Below, piece by piece: positions 8,876-17,939 of a stretch of DNA of 64,000 bases. Position 1 is the first letter of the stretch. Each line of letters begins with the position of its first letter. Position numbers and translations under genes: made by a program. A model generated the notes under the pieces. That model did not search any database. It was not told where the DNA came from and saw only the letters and a program-made list of their open reading frames with translations. Origin of the DNA: Gemmobacter fulvus (GTDB lineage: Bacteria; Pseudomonadota; Alphaproteobacteria; Rhodobacterales; Rhodobacteraceae); assembly GCF_018798885.1 (NCBI RefSeq), contig NZ_CP076361.1, forward strand, positions 310,001-374,000, in the 5' to 3' direction.

Positions 8876-11035
8876 ATGAATGAACCCGAAATTACCGCAG
8901 AGCTGATCGCCGCGCATGGTCTGAAGCCTGATGAGTATCAGCGCATTCTGGAGATCATCGGGCGGGAGCCAAGCTTCACCGAACTCGGCATCTTCTCGGC
9001 CATGTGGAACGAGCATTGTTCCTATAAATCCTCGAAGAAATGGCTGCGCACCCTGCCGACCACCGGCCCGCAGGTGATCTGCGGCCCGGGTGAAAACGCG
9101 GGCGTGGTGGATATCGGCGATGGTCAGGCCGTCATCTTCAAGATGGAAAGCCACAACCACCCCTCTTACATCGAACCGCATCAGGGCGCGGCCACCGGCG
9201 TCGGCGGCATTCTGCGCGACGTGTTCACCATGGGCGCGCGTCCGATTGCCGCGATGAACTCGCTCAGCTTCGGCCTGCCCTCGCATCCCAAAACCGCGCA
9301 TCTGGTCAAGGGCGTGGTCGAAGGTGTGGGCAGCTATGGCAATGCGTTCGGCGTGCCGACCGTGGGTGGCGAAGTGCGCTTCCATGCCAGCTATAACGGC
9401 AACTGCCTCGTCAACGCCTTTGCGGCGGGTCTGGCCGATGCCGACAAGATTTTCTACTCGGTCGCCTCGGGTGTGGGTATGCCGGTTGTGTATCTGGGGG
9501 CCAAGACCGGGCGCGATGGCGTCGGCGGTGCCACCATGGCCAGCGCGGAATTCGATGACACGATCGAGGAAAAACGCCCCACTGTACAGGTTGGCGACCC
9601 CTTCACCGAAAAGCGCCTGCTGGAAGCCTGTCTGGAACTGATGGCCTCCGGCTCGGTCATTTCGATTCAGGACATGGGTGCCGCCGGTCTGACTTGTTCG
9701 GCGGTGGAAATGGGCGACAAGGGCGGGCTGGGCATCAAGCTGATCCTCGACGCCGTGCCGCAGCGCGAAGCGGCGATGACCGCCTATGAAATGATGCTGT
9801 CCGAAAGCCAGGAGCGGATGCTCATGGTGCTGAAGCCGGAAATGGAAGCCATTGCGCGTGCCATTTTCGTGAAATGGGATCTCGATTTCGCGATTGTCGG
9901 CGAAACCATCCCCGAGGATCGCTTCCTGATCGTGCATGGCAATGAGGTGAAAGCCGATCTGCCGCTCTCGAAACTGTCCTCCTCGGCCCCGGAATATGAT
10001 CGTCCCTGGGTGGAAACGCCGAAACAGGCGCCGCTCGGCCCGGTTCCGGCCATTGCCCCCATCGCCGGTCTGATGGCGCTGATCTCTTCGCCCAGCTACG
10101 CGCACAAGGCCTGGGTCTATGAGCAATATGATTGCCAGGTCGGCGGCGATACCGTGGTGCGTCCGGGCATGGGCGCGGGTGTGGTGCGGGTGCATGGCAC
10201 CACAAAGGCGCTGGCCTTCACCTCGGATGTGACACCGCGCTATGTGAAGGCCAACCCGTTCGAGGGCGGCAAGCAGGCGGTGGCCGAAGCGTATCGTAAC
10301 CTGACCGCCGTGGGCGCGACCCCGCTGGCCACCACCGACAACCTGAACTTCGGCAACCCGGAAAAGCCCGAAATCATGGGTCAATTCGTCGGCGCGATCA
10401 AAGGCATCGGCGCGGCGGTGGCGGCGCTGGATATGCCGATCGTGTCGGGCAACGTCTCGCTGTATAACGAAACCGATGGTTCGGGCATCCTGCCGACGCC
10501 GACGATTGGCGCGGTGGGTATTCTGGCCTCGCTGGATGATCTGATCTCGGGGCAGCCGGTCGAAGGCGATATCGCGCTGGTGATCGGCGAAACCTTTGGC
10601 CATCTGGGCCAGTCGGCGCTGCTGGCCGAGGCCTTCGGGATCGAGGCGGGCGATGCGCCCGAGGTCGATCTGGACGCAGAAAAGCGCCATGGCGATTTCC
10701 TGCGTGCGAACCGTCGCGCGCTGCGCTGCGCCACCGATCTTGCGGATGGTGGTCTGGCGCTGGCCGCGTTCGAGATGGCCGAGGCCGCCGGGCTGGGCCT
10801 GTCGCTCGACGCGGGCGACATTCCGACGCTGTTTGGCGAGGATCAGGCGCGCTATCTGGTGGCCTGTTCGGCCGAAGGCGCACGCGCGCTGGAAGCGGCG
10901 GCCATCACCACCGGCGTTCCGCTGCTGCGGGTGGGCCGGTTTGGTGGCGACACGGTGCGCCTTGGCGCGGATGCGGCCCCGCTGGCCGATCTGTCGCGCG
11001 CCTATCGCGGTGCCTTTGCGGCAGCGGTGGAATAA
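8876..11035 (+). CDS. purL: phosphoribosylformylglycinamidine synthase, PurL subunit (small form)
   Basis: A 719-residue PurL of the short, three-subunit type, which works with PurS and PurQ to make FGAM from FGAR, ATP and glutamine in purine synthesis. It shows the ATP/Mg region [13 protein letters not shown] near residue 45, [22 protein letters not shown] near residue 90, and the duplicated AIRS-like halves (second copy around [11 protein letters not shown] and [11 protein letters not shown]). It lacks the PurS-like N-terminal and glutaminase C-terminal parts of long PurL, as expected for its length. I start it at [10 protein letters not shown]; the frame is open for 65 codons upstream but that part looks non-coding. 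A modest ribosome site (GGGGA) precedes the ATG. purS and purQ are not nearby. Confidence 0.95.
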   Translation: MNEPEITAELIAAHGLKPDEYQRILEIIGREPSFTELGIFSAMWNEHCSYKSSKKWLRTLPTTGPQVICGPGENAGVVDIGDGQAVIFKMESHNHPSYIEPHQGAATGVGGILRDVFTMGARPIAAMNSLSFGLPSHPKTAHLVKGVVEGVGSYGNAFGVPTVGGEVRFHASYNGNCLVNAFAAGLADADKIFYSVASGVGMPVVYLGAKTGRDGVGGATMASAEFDDTIEEKRPTVQVGDPFTEKRLLEACLELMASGSVISIQDMGAAGLTCSAVEMGDKGGLGIKLILDAVPQREAAMTAYEMMLSESQERMLMVLKPEMEAIARAIFVKWDLDFAIVGETIPEDRFLIVHGNEVKADLPLSKLSSSAPEYDRPWVETPKQAPLGPVPAIAPIAGLMALISSPSYAHKAWVYEQYDCQVGGDTVVRPGMGAGVVRVHGTTKALAFTSDVTPRYVKANPFEGGKQAVAEAYRNLTAVGATPLATTDNLNFGNPEKPEIMGQFVGAIKGIGAAVAALDMPIVSGNVSLYNETDGSGILPTPTIGAVGILASLDDLISGQPVEGDIALVIGETFGHLGQSALLAEAFGIEAGDAPEVDLDAEKRHGDFLRANRRALRCATDLADGGLALAAFEMAEAAGLGLSLDAGDIPTLFGEDQARYLVACSAEGARALEAAAITTGVPLLRVGRFGGDTVRLGADAAPLADLSRAYRGAFAAAVE

Positions 11036-11149
11036 GGGGGGCGGGTGCCCCCTACTATTTTGTCGGGCTGAACGCGGGGCAAGCGCTGTGTTGCCTTGCG
11101 GTGGCCGGTTGCGCATCCTAGATTTGGGCAAAGGACAGGAGGCGTTCAC

Positions 11150-11392
11150 ATGCCGATGGAAGGCAAGGATATCGAGGCGCTGATCCGGGAAGGTTTCCCG
11201 AAGGCGAAGATCACCATCACCGATCTGGCGGGCGACGGAAACCACTGGGCCGCCGAGGTGATTGACGACAGTTTCAAGGGCATGAACCGGGTGCAGCAAC
11301 AGCGCGCCGTCTATGCCAGCCTCAAGGGCAAGATGGACGGGGCACATGGCGAGCTTCATGCGCTGGCGCTGACCACCAAGGCCCCCGAATGA
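11150..11392 (+). CDS. BolA family protein
   Basis: An 80-residue BolA-fold protein. BolA proteins partner monothiol glutaredoxins of the CGFS type to bind a [2Fe-2S] cluster and take part in iron-sulfur trafficking or iron sensing. The family helix-turn-helix-like core is visible as GDGNHWAAEVIDDSFKGMNR, with His in position to be a cluster ligand, and QQRAVYASLK. AGGACAGGAGG precedes the ATG at 11150 and decides the start against an upstream in-frame codon. It overlaps the next gene by 4 bases (ATGA), and the partner grxD follows that gene, so the three form one operon. Length and lack of an extended N terminus suit the short BolA2/IbaG type. Confidence 0.93.
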   Translation: MPMEGKDIEALIREGFPKAKITITDLAGDGNHWAAEVIDDSFKGMNRVQQQRAVYASLKGKMDGAHGELHALALTTKAPE

Positions 11393-11715
11393 CACCGCAG
11401 CTGGTCTGGCTGCTGCTGGCGGGCTTGGCCCTTGTTGTTGCGATTGCCGTCGAGGCTTGGCTGCGGCGCGGGCGCAGCGGTGCGTCGTCGGCACAGCGGT
11501 TCGCCGCGAACCTCGGCAAACCTGCCGATTTGGGCACCGAGGCGCTGGATACGGCGCAGTTCCACAGCGACATGGCCCGCAATGCCCCCTTTGCCCAGAC
11601 CGCCGATTTCAGGGCGCGCCCCGATGCCTTGCAGACCGATCTGCGCCCTGTGAAAGATGACACCAGCTATGCCACCCGCTTTCACGCGGCGTTTGGCAAG
11701 AAGAAGGATGACTGA
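11389..11715 (+). CDS. small single-pass membrane protein between bolA and grxD
   Basis: A 108-residue protein of unknown function. Residues 5-23 (LVWLLLAGLALVVAIAVEA) form one hydrophobic segment with almost nothing before it, followed by WLRRGRSG, so the N terminus is probably outside and the 80-residue tail in the cytoplasm. The tail is polar, lacks cysteine, and ends in AFGKKKDD. Translation is coupled at both ends: the start overlaps the bolA stop by 4 bases, and the grxD start lies immediately after the stop. The context suggests a role tied to the BolA-glutaredoxin pair at the membrane, but nothing in the sequence shows it. I recognise no named family. Confidence 0.8.
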   Translation: MTPQLVWLLLAGLALVVAIAVEAWLRRGRSGASSAQRFAANLGKPADLGTEALDTAQFHSDMARNAPFAQTADFRARPDALQTDLRPVKDDTSYATRFHAAFGKKKDD

Positions 11716-11716
11716 G

Positions 11717-12079
11717 ATGACAAGCGCGCAGGATCAAATCCGCGAAACGGTTGAGAAAAACGACGTGGTGTTGTTCATGAAGGGCACCAAGATGATGCCG
11801 CAATGCGGATTTTCGTCCCGCGTCGCAGGCGTTCTGAACTATATGGGCGTCGATTTTGCCGATGTGAACGTGCTGGCCGATGCCGAGATCCGTCAGGGCA
11901 TCAAGGACTTTTCCGACTGGCCGACCATTCCGCAGCTTTATGTGAAGGGCGAATTTGTCGGCGGCTGCGATATTGTCACCGAAATGACCCTGTCGGGCGA
12001 GCTGGACGCGCTGTTCGAGGCCAAGGGCGTCGCCTATGACAAGGACGCTGCCGAAAAGATCCGCGAAGCCAACGCCTGA
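11717..12079 (+). CDS. grxD: monothiol glutaredoxin, Grx4 family
   Basis: A 120-residue CGFS monothiol glutaredoxin, which binds a [2Fe-2S] cluster with glutathione and hands it on or shares it with BolA. Cys30 lies in MKGTKMMPQCGFSSR. WPTIPQLYVKGEFVGGCDI carries the cis-Pro and the glutathione-binding GG. I prefer the ATG at 11717: a purine-rich AGAAGG site lies about 9 bases before it. An in-frame ATG at 11708 touches that site and overlaps the upstream stop. It closes the bolA operon, and a bidirectional terminator follows. Confidence 0.95.
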   Translation: MTSAQDQIRETVEKNDVVLFMKGTKMMPQCGFSSRVAGVLNYMGVDFADVNVLADAEIRQGIKDFSDWPTIPQLYVKGEFVGGCDIVTEMTLSGELDALFEAKGVAYDKDAAEKIREANA

Positions 12080-12098
12080 TCCCGGCACAATCTGATGA

Positions 12099-12124
12099 AA
12101 AAGCCCGCCTTCCGGCGGGCTTTT
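12099..12124. terminator. bidirectional terminator between grxD and zapA
   Basis: AAAAGCCCGCC, loop TTCC, then GGCGGGCTTTT. The stem is followed by T residues on both strands, so it can end the grxD operon on the plus strand and zapA on the minus strand. The two stops face each other across 46 bases. Confidence 0.9.
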
Positions 12125-12125
12125 G

Positions 12126-12500
12126 TCATTCGGCGGCCTGTTCGTCCAGCCGGGCGGCCAGGGCCTCGGCCCTTGCGGCGATCTCGGCCAGGGTTTCTGT
12201 CACCTGCGGCGGTATCACCGGCACCTCGATCCGCTGCGGCGCAGGCGCTGCGCGGTTTTCCAGTTCGGCCACACGGGCCTGATGGCTGCGCAGCTCGTCT
12301 TCCAGTGCGGCGGTCTTGTCGGCCAGCATCAGCCCGGCCATCAGCAGCATCCGCGATTCCGGCAGACGGCCCATCTGCGTCACCAGCGGCTGCGCCTCGA
12401 TGTCCAGCATCTTGGCGGCCGAGCGCAGGAAATGCTCTTCGCCGGTCTGGCAGGCCACCTGAAAGCTGCGGCCGCCGATGGTGATTTCAACCTCAGGCAT
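12126..12500 (-). CDS. zapA: cell division protein ZapA
   Basis: A 124-residue ZapA, which binds FtsZ and bundles its protofilaments at the division site. The N-terminal domain VEITIGGRSFQVAC...EEHFLRSAAKMLD matches the family, followed by a long helix for the antiparallel coiled coil (ALEDELRSHQARVAELENR) and an Ala-rich end. I start it at 12500 (MPEVEITIGG); a GAGGAAAAG site precedes it and the earlier in-frame start has none. The first 8 bases overlap the end of the upstream coiled-coil gene, so the two are translationally coupled. Confidence 0.9.
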   Translation of the reverse strand: MPEVEITIGGRSFQVACQTGEEHFLRSAAKMLDIEAQPLVTQMGRLPESRMLLMAGLMLADKTAALEDELRSHQARVAELENRAAPAPQRIEVPVIPPQVTETLAEIAARAEALAARLDEQAAE

Positions 12501-13038
12501 CTGTCTTTTCCTCTGCCAGAATGGGCGCAAGCTCTGCGAGGATCTCGTCCAGTTCCGCCGCTTCGGACGAGCGGGCCGCGCGCAGCGCCTCCAGCTCGGC
12601 CAGCATCGCCTTGTTGATCAGATGCGCCTCGACCGAGCCTTCCTGCTGTTCACGCAGGCCCCGCAGCGCCTCGCGCAGCTGGATGGTGCTTTTGCGCATC
12701 CGGTGAATCTCCAGCCCCTGCACATCCAGCTGGCGGGTCAGCTGTTCGATCCGCGCCTCCAGCACAGCTTCCTGTTTGCCGTCGCGCTCCTTGATCGCGC
12801 GCAGCCGTTCAGTCAGCTGCGCATTGGTGCCGCGCTCGGCCTCCAGCGCCTCTTGCAGGCGGCTGATTTCGGCAGTGTCCACGGCTGGCGTGGCCGGTTC
12901 AACAGGCGCGACTTCGGGGGGGGCGGGTTCAGGGTCTTGCGCCTGCACCGCGGTCTGGCTGGCCAATCTGTCCAGCCCCGTTCCGATCCGTGCAAGCGCC
13001 GCCGTGATGCGCCGCTCCAGCTCTGCCAAATCGCTCAT
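12493..13038 (-). CDS. coiled-coil protein coupled to zapA
   Basis: A 181-residue protein of unknown function. The first 30 residues are helical, followed by a Pro/Ala-rich linker (PEPAPPEVAPVEPATPA) and then about 120 residues of near-continuous heptad-like helix rich in Glu, Arg, Leu and Gln (SRLQEALEAERGTNAQLTER onward). No signal peptide or membrane segment is seen. It overlaps zapA by 8 bases and leads that pair, so a role in division as a ZapA or FtsZ-ring partner (a functional analogue of the coiled-coil ZapB) is a reasonable inference. It is divergent from transketolase across about 250 bases. Confidence 0.8.
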   Translation of the reverse strand: MSDLAELERRITAALARIGTGLDRLASQTAVQAQDPEPAPPEVAPVEPATPAVDTAEISRLQEALEAERGTNAQLTERLRAIKERDGKQEAVLEARIEQLTRQLDVQGLEIHRMRKSTIQLREALRGLREQQEGSVEAHLINKAMLAELEALRAARSSEAAELDEILAELAPILAEEKTDA

Positions 13039-13286
13039 GCCCTTGCCTTCTGACTTGCGTTCCGCTTGCGATGGGCGCGACCCGCCTGCCCCGGTCTGCC
13101 GCCTTGGCCAACCTATGGGCGAATCGCATCGCGCCCCGCTTTTTGTGATCTTAACGCAAAGATTGGCGGGAATGTGCCCCCAATCGACCAGCCTTTCCGC
13201 CCAAGGACATGCGCGCCACGCTTGATCTTGCTGACCGGGCTGCTATGGACCTTGGCAATTCATCCGAAACAACGAGGATCTGCCCC

Positions 13287-15302
13287 GTGGATATTGCAAG
13301 CCTGCGCGCCCAGCACCCCGACCATTGGAAAAAAGCCTGTGCCATCCGGGTGCTGACGCTGGATGCGGTCGCAGCCGCGAATTCGGGCCATTCCGGCATG
13401 CCGATGGGCATGGCCGATGTGGCGACTGTCCTGTTTGAAAAGCACCTGAACTTCGATCCCTCGGCACCACTCTGGCCGAACCGCGACCGGTTCATCCTGT
13501 CGGCGGGCCATGGCTCGATGCTGATCTACAGCCTGCTGCACCTGACCGGCTACAAACAGGCCACGCTGGACGAACTGAAGAATTTCCGCCAATGGGGTGC
13601 CCGCACCGCAGGCCACCCGGAATATGGCCATCTGGAAGGCGTGGAAACCACCACCGGCCCGCTGGGTCAGGGCATCTCGAACGCCGTGGGCTTTGCCATG
13701 GCCGAAGAATCCCTGCGCGCCCGCTGGGGGGCCAAGGTGATGGACCATTACACCTATGTCATCGCGGGCGATGGCTGCCTGATGGAAGGTGTCAGCCAGG
13801 AAGCCATCGGCATCGCCGGCAAGCACGAGCTGTCGCGCCTGATCGTGCTGTGGGACAACAACGGCATCACCATCGACGGCAAGGTCTCGCTGTCGGACGT
13901 GACCGACCAGAAGGCGCGCTTTGCCGCCAGCGGTTGGGATGTGTTCGAATGTGACGGGCATGACCCGGTGGCGATTGATGCGGCGATCACCGCCGCCAAG
14001 GCCTCGCCCCGCCCGGCGATGATTGCCTGCGCCACGCATATCGCGCTTGGCTCTTCGGCACAGGATACGTCCAAGGGCCATGGCGCCCTGACCGACAAGC
14101 AGCTGATCGCCGACACCCGCGCCGCCTATGGCTGGGAGCATGGCCCGTTCGAGATTCCGGCCGATGTGAAAGCGGCATGGGATGCGATCGGCGCGCGCGG
14201 CGTGGCAACGCGCCGCGAATGGGAAGGCCGTCTGGCCATGCTGTCCGCCGGAAAACAGGCGGAGTTCAACCGTATCTTCGCAGGCGACGCCCCGGCCAAA
14301 CTGGCCGCTGCCGTGCGCGGTGTGAAAAAGGCCGCGACCGAAGCGCCGAAGAAGCTGGCCACCCGCTCGGCCTCCGAAATCGCGCTGGCCGCGATCAATC
14401 CGGTGATGCAGGAAACCATTGGCGGTTCGGCCGACCTGACCGGATCGAACAACACCAAGACCGCGGATCTGGGTGTGTTCGACCCGATCAACCGCAAGGG
14501 CCGCTACGTCTATTGGGGCATCCGCGAGCATGGCATGGCCGCCGCAATGAACGGCATGGTGCTGCATGGTGGCGTGCGCCCCTATTCGGGCACCTTCATG
14601 TGCTTCACCGACTATGCCCGCCCCGCGATGCGCCTGTCGGCGCTGATGCAGGTGCCGGTGGTCTATGTGATGACGCATGACAGCATCGGTCTGGGCGAAG
14701 ACGGCCCGACCCACCAGCCGGTTGAACATCTGGCTATTTCGCGCGCCACGCCCAACACCTGGGTATTCCGCCCCGCCGATCTGGTCGAAGTGGCCGAGGC
14801 CTGGGAATGTGCCTTCAGCACCAACACCACGCCGACGGTCATGGCGCTCAGCCGCCAGAACCTTGCGCCGGTGCGTCTGACCCACACCAATCAGAACCTC
14901 AGCGCCAAGGGGGCCTATGTTCTGGCCGAGTCCACCGGCAAACGTCAGGTGATCCTGATCGCGACCGGCTCCGAGGTGGAGATCGCCATGAAAGCCCGCG
15001 AGATGCTGGAGGCCGAAGGCATCGGCACCCGCGTCGTCTCCATGCCCTGCATGGAGCTGTTCGCGGCGCAGGACGAAGCCTATCGCAAGAAAGTGCTGCC
15101 CGCAGGCCCGGTGCGCGTCGCCATCGAGGCAGGCGTGCGCATGGGTTGGGATCGCTGGCTGCTGGGCGAGCGTGGCAAGGAAACGAAGGCCGATTTCGTC
15201 GGCATGTCGGGCTTTGGCGCCTCTGCTCCGGCGGACCGCCTTTACAAGGAATTCGGCATCACCGCCGAAAACGCCGTGGCAAAGGCCAAGGCGCTGCTCT
15301 GA
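13287..15302 (+). CDS. tkt: transketolase
   Basis: A 671-residue thiamine-diphosphate enzyme that moves two-carbon units between sugar phosphates in the pentose phosphate and Calvin pathways. Visible motifs are [15 protein letters not shown] (substrate His), the TPP/Mg motif GDGCLMEG ending in [10 protein letters not shown], and [12 protein letters not shown] with the catalytic Glu in the pyrimidine domain. I choose the GTG at 13287 (start residue then [13 protein letters not shown]), because ACGAGGA lies about 8 bases before it and the length then matches the family. An ATG at 13245 would add 14 residues but has no ribosome site. A strong terminator follows. It is divergent from the zapA pair. 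Confidence 0.95.
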   Translation: MDIASLRAQHPDHWKKACAIRVLTLDAVAAANSGHSGMPMGMADVATVLFEKHLNFDPSAPLWPNRDRFILSAGHGSMLIYSLLHLTGYKQATLDELKNFRQWGARTAGHPEYGHLEGVETTTGPLGQGISNAVGFAMAEESLRARWGAKVMDHYTYVIAGDGCLMEGVSQEAIGIAGKHELSRLIVLWDNNGITIDGKVSLSDVTDQKARFAASGWDVFECDGHDPVAIDAAITAAKASPRPAMIACATHIALGSSAQDTSKGHGALTDKQLIADTRAAYGWEHGPFEIPADVKAAWDAIGARGVATRREWEGRLAMLSAGKQAEFNRIFAGDAPAKLAAAVRGVKKAATEAPKKLATRSASEIALAAINPVMQETIGGSADLTGSNNTKTADLGVFDPINRKGRYVYWGIREHGMAAAMNGMVLHGGVRPYSGTFMCFTDYARPAMRLSALMQVPVVYVMTHDSIGLGEDGPTHQPVEHLAISRATPNTWVFRPADLVEVAEAWECAFSTNTTPTVMALSRQNLAPVRLTHTNQNLSAKGAYVLAESTGKRQVILIATGSEVEIAMKAREMLEAEGIGTRVVSMPCMELFAAQDEAYRKKVLPAGPVRVAIEAGVRMGWDRWLLGERGKETKADFVGMSGFGASAPADRLYKEFGITAENAVAKAKALL

Positions 15303-15321
15303 TCCTGCCGCTTGGCAAACG

Positions 15322-15352
15322 AAAGGGCCGCATCGCAAGATGCGGCCCTTTT
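15322..15352 (+). terminator. intrinsic terminator after transketolase
   Basis: AAAGGGCCGCATC and GATGCGGCCCTTT form a long perfect stem with a 4-base loop, followed by more T residues. The A-tract before the stem may let it also serve the minus-strand DUF2934 gene. Confidence 0.9.
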
Positions 15353-15376
15353 TCATACAGGCTTGGGGGGTGACGC

Positions 15377-15685
15377 TCAGTCTTTCGGCGGCAAGGGCAC
15401 TTCGACGCTTTGCTGCTCTTCCGGGAACAACTGGTCATCGCCCTGATCGGTCAGGCCCGGCATCTCTCCCTGATTTTCAACCGCCAGCAGCGGCTCGCCC
15501 CGGGGCGGGATGGATTGCGCGATGGTCAAGCGCCCCGCCTCGGGGTTTTCAGAGATTTCCAGCAAGGCGCGCGCCCGGTCGACATAGGGTTGCTCACCGC
15601 CTTCGGGGCAGCCCGCCTCTTCCCACATGCTATGGGCCTTTTCGGCCACGCGGCGTTCAAAATCGGCAAAGGCTTTCGCATCCAT
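15377..15685 (-). CDS. DUF2934 domain protein
   Basis: A 102-residue acidic cytoplasmic protein. The first 45 residues match DUF2934: an amphipathic helix FERRVAEKAHSMWEEAGCPEGGEQPYVDRAR, resembling the WxxxGrPxGr...W.rA pattern of that family. The remaining half is Pro/Glu-rich and looks disordered. AGGAGAA lies 8 bases before the ATG. The function of the family is not known; members are often seen beside central-carbon or envelope genes, and no mechanism can be read here. It converges on transketolase across the terminator and lies 60 bases downstream of the DUF808 gene. Confidence 0.75.
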   Translation of the reverse strand: MDAKAFADFERRVAEKAHSMWEEAGCPEGGEQPYVDRARALLEISENPEAGRLTIAQSIPPRGEPLLAVENQGEMPGLTDQGDDQLFPEEQQSVEVPLPPKD

Positions 15686-15745
15686 GGCAGTTCTCCTGTT
15701 CAGGTGACTGTCAACGGCGCGACCGCCCTTCGGGTTCCGAACGCG

Positions 15746-16720
15746 TCAATGGGCGGCGGCCTTGCGCCCCGTCACTGCCCCCCAGAGCGGCACGATCACC
15801 CGCGTCGCCACCGGGATCAGCAATACCCCCAGGATCAGCCCCAGCACCCCGTCACAAACCGCTGTGACCAGCCAGACAACAAGGCCACGAATGCCTTCGG
15901 GCGACGCCGCACCCGCGACCTCGGCCCAGTGATGGATCGTGGCATAGGGTTCGTGCAGGCCGAGCGTATGCAAGCCATGCACGACGATATTGCCGCCCAC
16001 CCACAGCATCGCCAGGGTGCCCACCGTCGACAGCAGCGCCATCAGCTTGGGCATGCCCACAACCAGCCCCCGGCCAAAGCCGCGTGCCGCCCCGGTGCGG
16101 GCCTTGGCGGCCATGTGCAGGCCGATGTCATCCATCTTCACGATCAGCGCCACCGCACCATAGACGGCAAGCGTGATGAACGCCCCCACAACCGCCAGCG
16201 TGATTGCCTGCATCCAGAAGCTCGGGCTTTCCACGGTGGCAAGCGCGATGGTCATGATCTCGGCGCTCAGGATGAAATCGGTCTTGATGGCGCCTGCAAT
16301 CTTTTCTTCTTCCAGATGGGTCGGATCTTTGGTGTCGAAATCAGCCTCCACCACCGCGTCCCCATGCGGGAACAGCGCGTGGAACACCTTTTCGGCGCCC
16401 TCAAAACACAGATAGGCCCCGCCCAGCATCAACAACGGCGTGATGACCCAAGGCGCAAAATAGCTCAGCGCCAGCAAGCCGGGCAGCAGCACGACCAGCT
16501 TGTTTTTCAGCGAGCCCATGGCGATGCGCCAGATGATCGGCAACTCCCTGTCCGCCGAAAAGCCATGCACATATTTCGGCGTCACGGCGGCATCGTCGAT
16601 CACGACGCCCGCCGCCTTGGCCCCCGCCTTGGCCGCCGCTGCCGCCACATCATCAACCGAAGCGGCCGCAACCTTGGCAATGGCCGCCACATCGTCCAGC
16701 AGCGCAAGCAATCCACTCAT
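15746..16720 (-). CDS. DUF808 family (YedI-type) membrane protein
   Basis: A 324-residue inner membrane protein. It begins with the DUF808 signature MSGLLALLDDVAAIAKVAAASVDD, then an Ala-rich helix, VTPKYVHGFSADRELPIIWRIA, and about six to eight hydrophobic segments (for example LVVLLPGLLALSYFAPWVITPLLMLGG). The E. coli homologue is YedI; its function is not established. Length is normal for the family, and AAGGAT precedes the ATG. It is divergent from gap across 204 bases that hold two palindromes, though these more likely serve gap. Confidence 0.9.
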   Translation of the reverse strand: MSGLLALLDDVAAIAKVAAASVDDVAAAAAKAGAKAAGVVIDDAAVTPKYVHGFSADRELPIIWRIAMGSLKNKLVVLLPGLLALSYFAPWVITPLLMLGGAYLCFEGAEKVFHALFPHGDAVVEADFDTKDPTHLEEEKIAGAIKTDFILSAEIMTIALATVESPSFWMQAITLAVVGAFITLAVYGAVALIVKMDDIGLHMAAKARTGAARGFGRGLVVGMPKLMALLSTVGTLAMLWVGGNIVVHGLHTLGLHEPYATIHHWAEVAGAASPEGIRGLVVWLVTAVCDGVLGLILGVLLIPVATRVIVPLWGAVTGRKAAAH

Positions 16721-16796
16721 ACCCGTATCCTTATCCTGTTCACCGGCAGCTTACCCAACGCATCATGTGGCGAAAAGATGCCCATTCCATGAACCC

Positions 16797-16829
16797 TGTT
16801 AGCGGAAACAAAGGAAGTTTGCGCTAACA
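16797..16829. promoter_or_regulatory. paired CceR-like (LacI-type) half-operators before gap-1
   Basis: TGTTAGCG (16797-16804) and CGCTAACA (16822-16829) form a perfect 8-base inverted repeat separated by 17 bases. Read as two 14-base sites, 16797-16810 matches TGNTANCGNTANCA at 9 of its 10 fixed bases and 16816-16829 at 8 of 10. This consensus is the type bound by CceR, the LacI-family regulator of central carbon metabolism in Rhodobacter. Similar sites precede gap-2 and the DUF1127 gene. Confidence 0.6.
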
Positions 16830-16846
16830 CAATGATAAATCGTCGT

Positions 16847-16868
16847 TTTTCTGCTATGCGGCAGAAAA
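16847..16868. promoter_or_regulatory. second perfect palindrome in the gap-1 leader
   Basis: TTTTCTGC and GCAGAAAA, separated by TATGCG, form a perfect 8-base dyad 57 bases before the gap-1 start. It does not match the CceR pattern. It could be another operator or a leader hairpin. Confidence 0.5.
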
Positions 16869-16924
16869 TGCCCGCGTTATAGGCAAAGCCATTCAAGCGG
16901 GCTGACAGCACGGAGACGTTCGGG

Positions 16925-17929
16925 ATGACCATCACCATCGGGATCAATGGCTTCGGCCGTATCGGGCGCTGCACTCTGGCGCATATCGCAGAATCCGGGC
17001 GCAACGACGTGCAGGTGGTGGCCATCAATGCCACCGGGCCGATTGAAACCAACGCGCATCTGCTGAAATACGACTCGGTGCATGGCCGGTTTCCGGGCAA
17101 GGTGAAGGTTGAGGGCAATACGCTGGATCTGGGCCGTGGCCCGATGCGCGTGATGTCGACCTACAACCCCGAAGAGCTGGATTGGGAAGGCGTTGACGTC
17201 GTGCTGGAATGCACCGGCAATTTCAACGAACGCGAGAAGGCGGCGGTCCATCTGGGCCGGGGTGCCAAGCGGGTTCTGGTCTCGGCCCCCGCCAAGCGCG
17301 CCGACAAGACCATCGTCTACGGTGTGAACCACCGCCAGCTGCTATCGGAACATCTGGTCGTGTCGAACGGCTCCTGCACCACCAACTGCCTCGCGCCGCT
17401 GGCCAAGGTGCTGAACGATGCGATCGGCATCGAAAGCGGCATCATGACCACGATCCACTCCTATACAGGCGACCAGCCGACGCTGGACCGCCGCCACAGC
17501 GACCTCTATCGCGCCCGCGCCGCCGCCATGGCGATGATTCCCACCTCCACCGGTGCGGCCAAGGCCCTTGGCGAAGTGCTGCCGGAGTTGGCGGGCAAGC
17601 TGGATGGCACCGCCATCCGCGTCCCCACCCCGAACGTGTCGGCGGTGGATCTGACCTTCGTCGCCTCGAAGGATGTGACGGTGCAGGACGTGAACGAGAT
17701 CGTGCGCGAAGCCGCTGCCGGTTACATGGGCATGGTTCTGTCTTACGACCCGGAGCCGAAAGTCTCGATCGACTTCAATCACACGACGTATTCGTCTATC
17801 TTCGCCCCTGACCAGACCAAGGTTGTCGGAAAGCGCACCGTGCGCGTTCTGGCATGGTATGACAACGAATGGGGCTTCTCTTGCCGTATGGCCGACGTGG
17901 CCGGGGCGATGGGGCGGCTCCTCCAATAA
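16925..17929 (+). CDS. gap: glyceraldehyde-3-phosphate dehydrogenase, type I (copy 1)
   Basis: A 334-residue phosphorylating GAPDH linking glyceraldehyde-3-phosphate and 1,3-bisphosphoglycerate. The N-terminal INGFGRIGR fold, catalytic Cys151 in SNGSCTTNCLAP and His178 in [10 protein letters not shown] are intact. At the end of the second strand it reads AINAT (Ala36) where NAD-dependent enzymes, including copy 2 of this window, have Asp. At the site that reads Leu-Pro in NAD enzymes it has Arg189-Arg190. Both changes suggest use of NADP(H), hence an anabolic or dual role; this is an inference. GGAG precedes the ATG. A 47-codon gene follows after 10 bases and copy 2 after that. Confidence 0.95.
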   Translation: MTITIGINGFGRIGRCTLAHIAESGRNDVQVVAINATGPIETNAHLLKYDSVHGRFPGKVKVEGNTLDLGRGPMRVMSTYNPEELDWEGVDVVLECTGNFNEREKAAVHLGRGAKRVLVSAPAKRADKTIVYGVNHRQLLSEHLVVSNGSCTTNCLAPLAKVLNDAIGIESGIMTTIHSYTGDQPTLDRRHSDLYRARAAAMAMIPTSTGAAKALGEVLPELAGKLDGTAIRVPTPNVSAVDLTFVASKDVTVQDVNEIVREAAAGYMGMVLSYDPEPKVSIDFNHTTYSSIFAPDQTKVVGKRTVRVLAWYDNEWGFSCRMADVAGAMGRLLQ

Positions 17930-17939
17930 CGGAGGGGTC

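Noticed and set aside
8807-11494. An 895-codon open frame on the minus strand over purL
   Set aside because: Shadow of purL and bolA; composition typical of antisense frames.
13145-13165. TCTTAACGCAAAGA upstream of transketolase as a CceR site
   Set aside because: Only 7 of 10 fixed positions match. The gene would be a logical target, but the match is too weak to list.
13260-15356. A 698-codon open frame on the minus strand over transketolase
   Set aside because: Antisense shadow; the plus-strand transketolase motifs are unambiguous.
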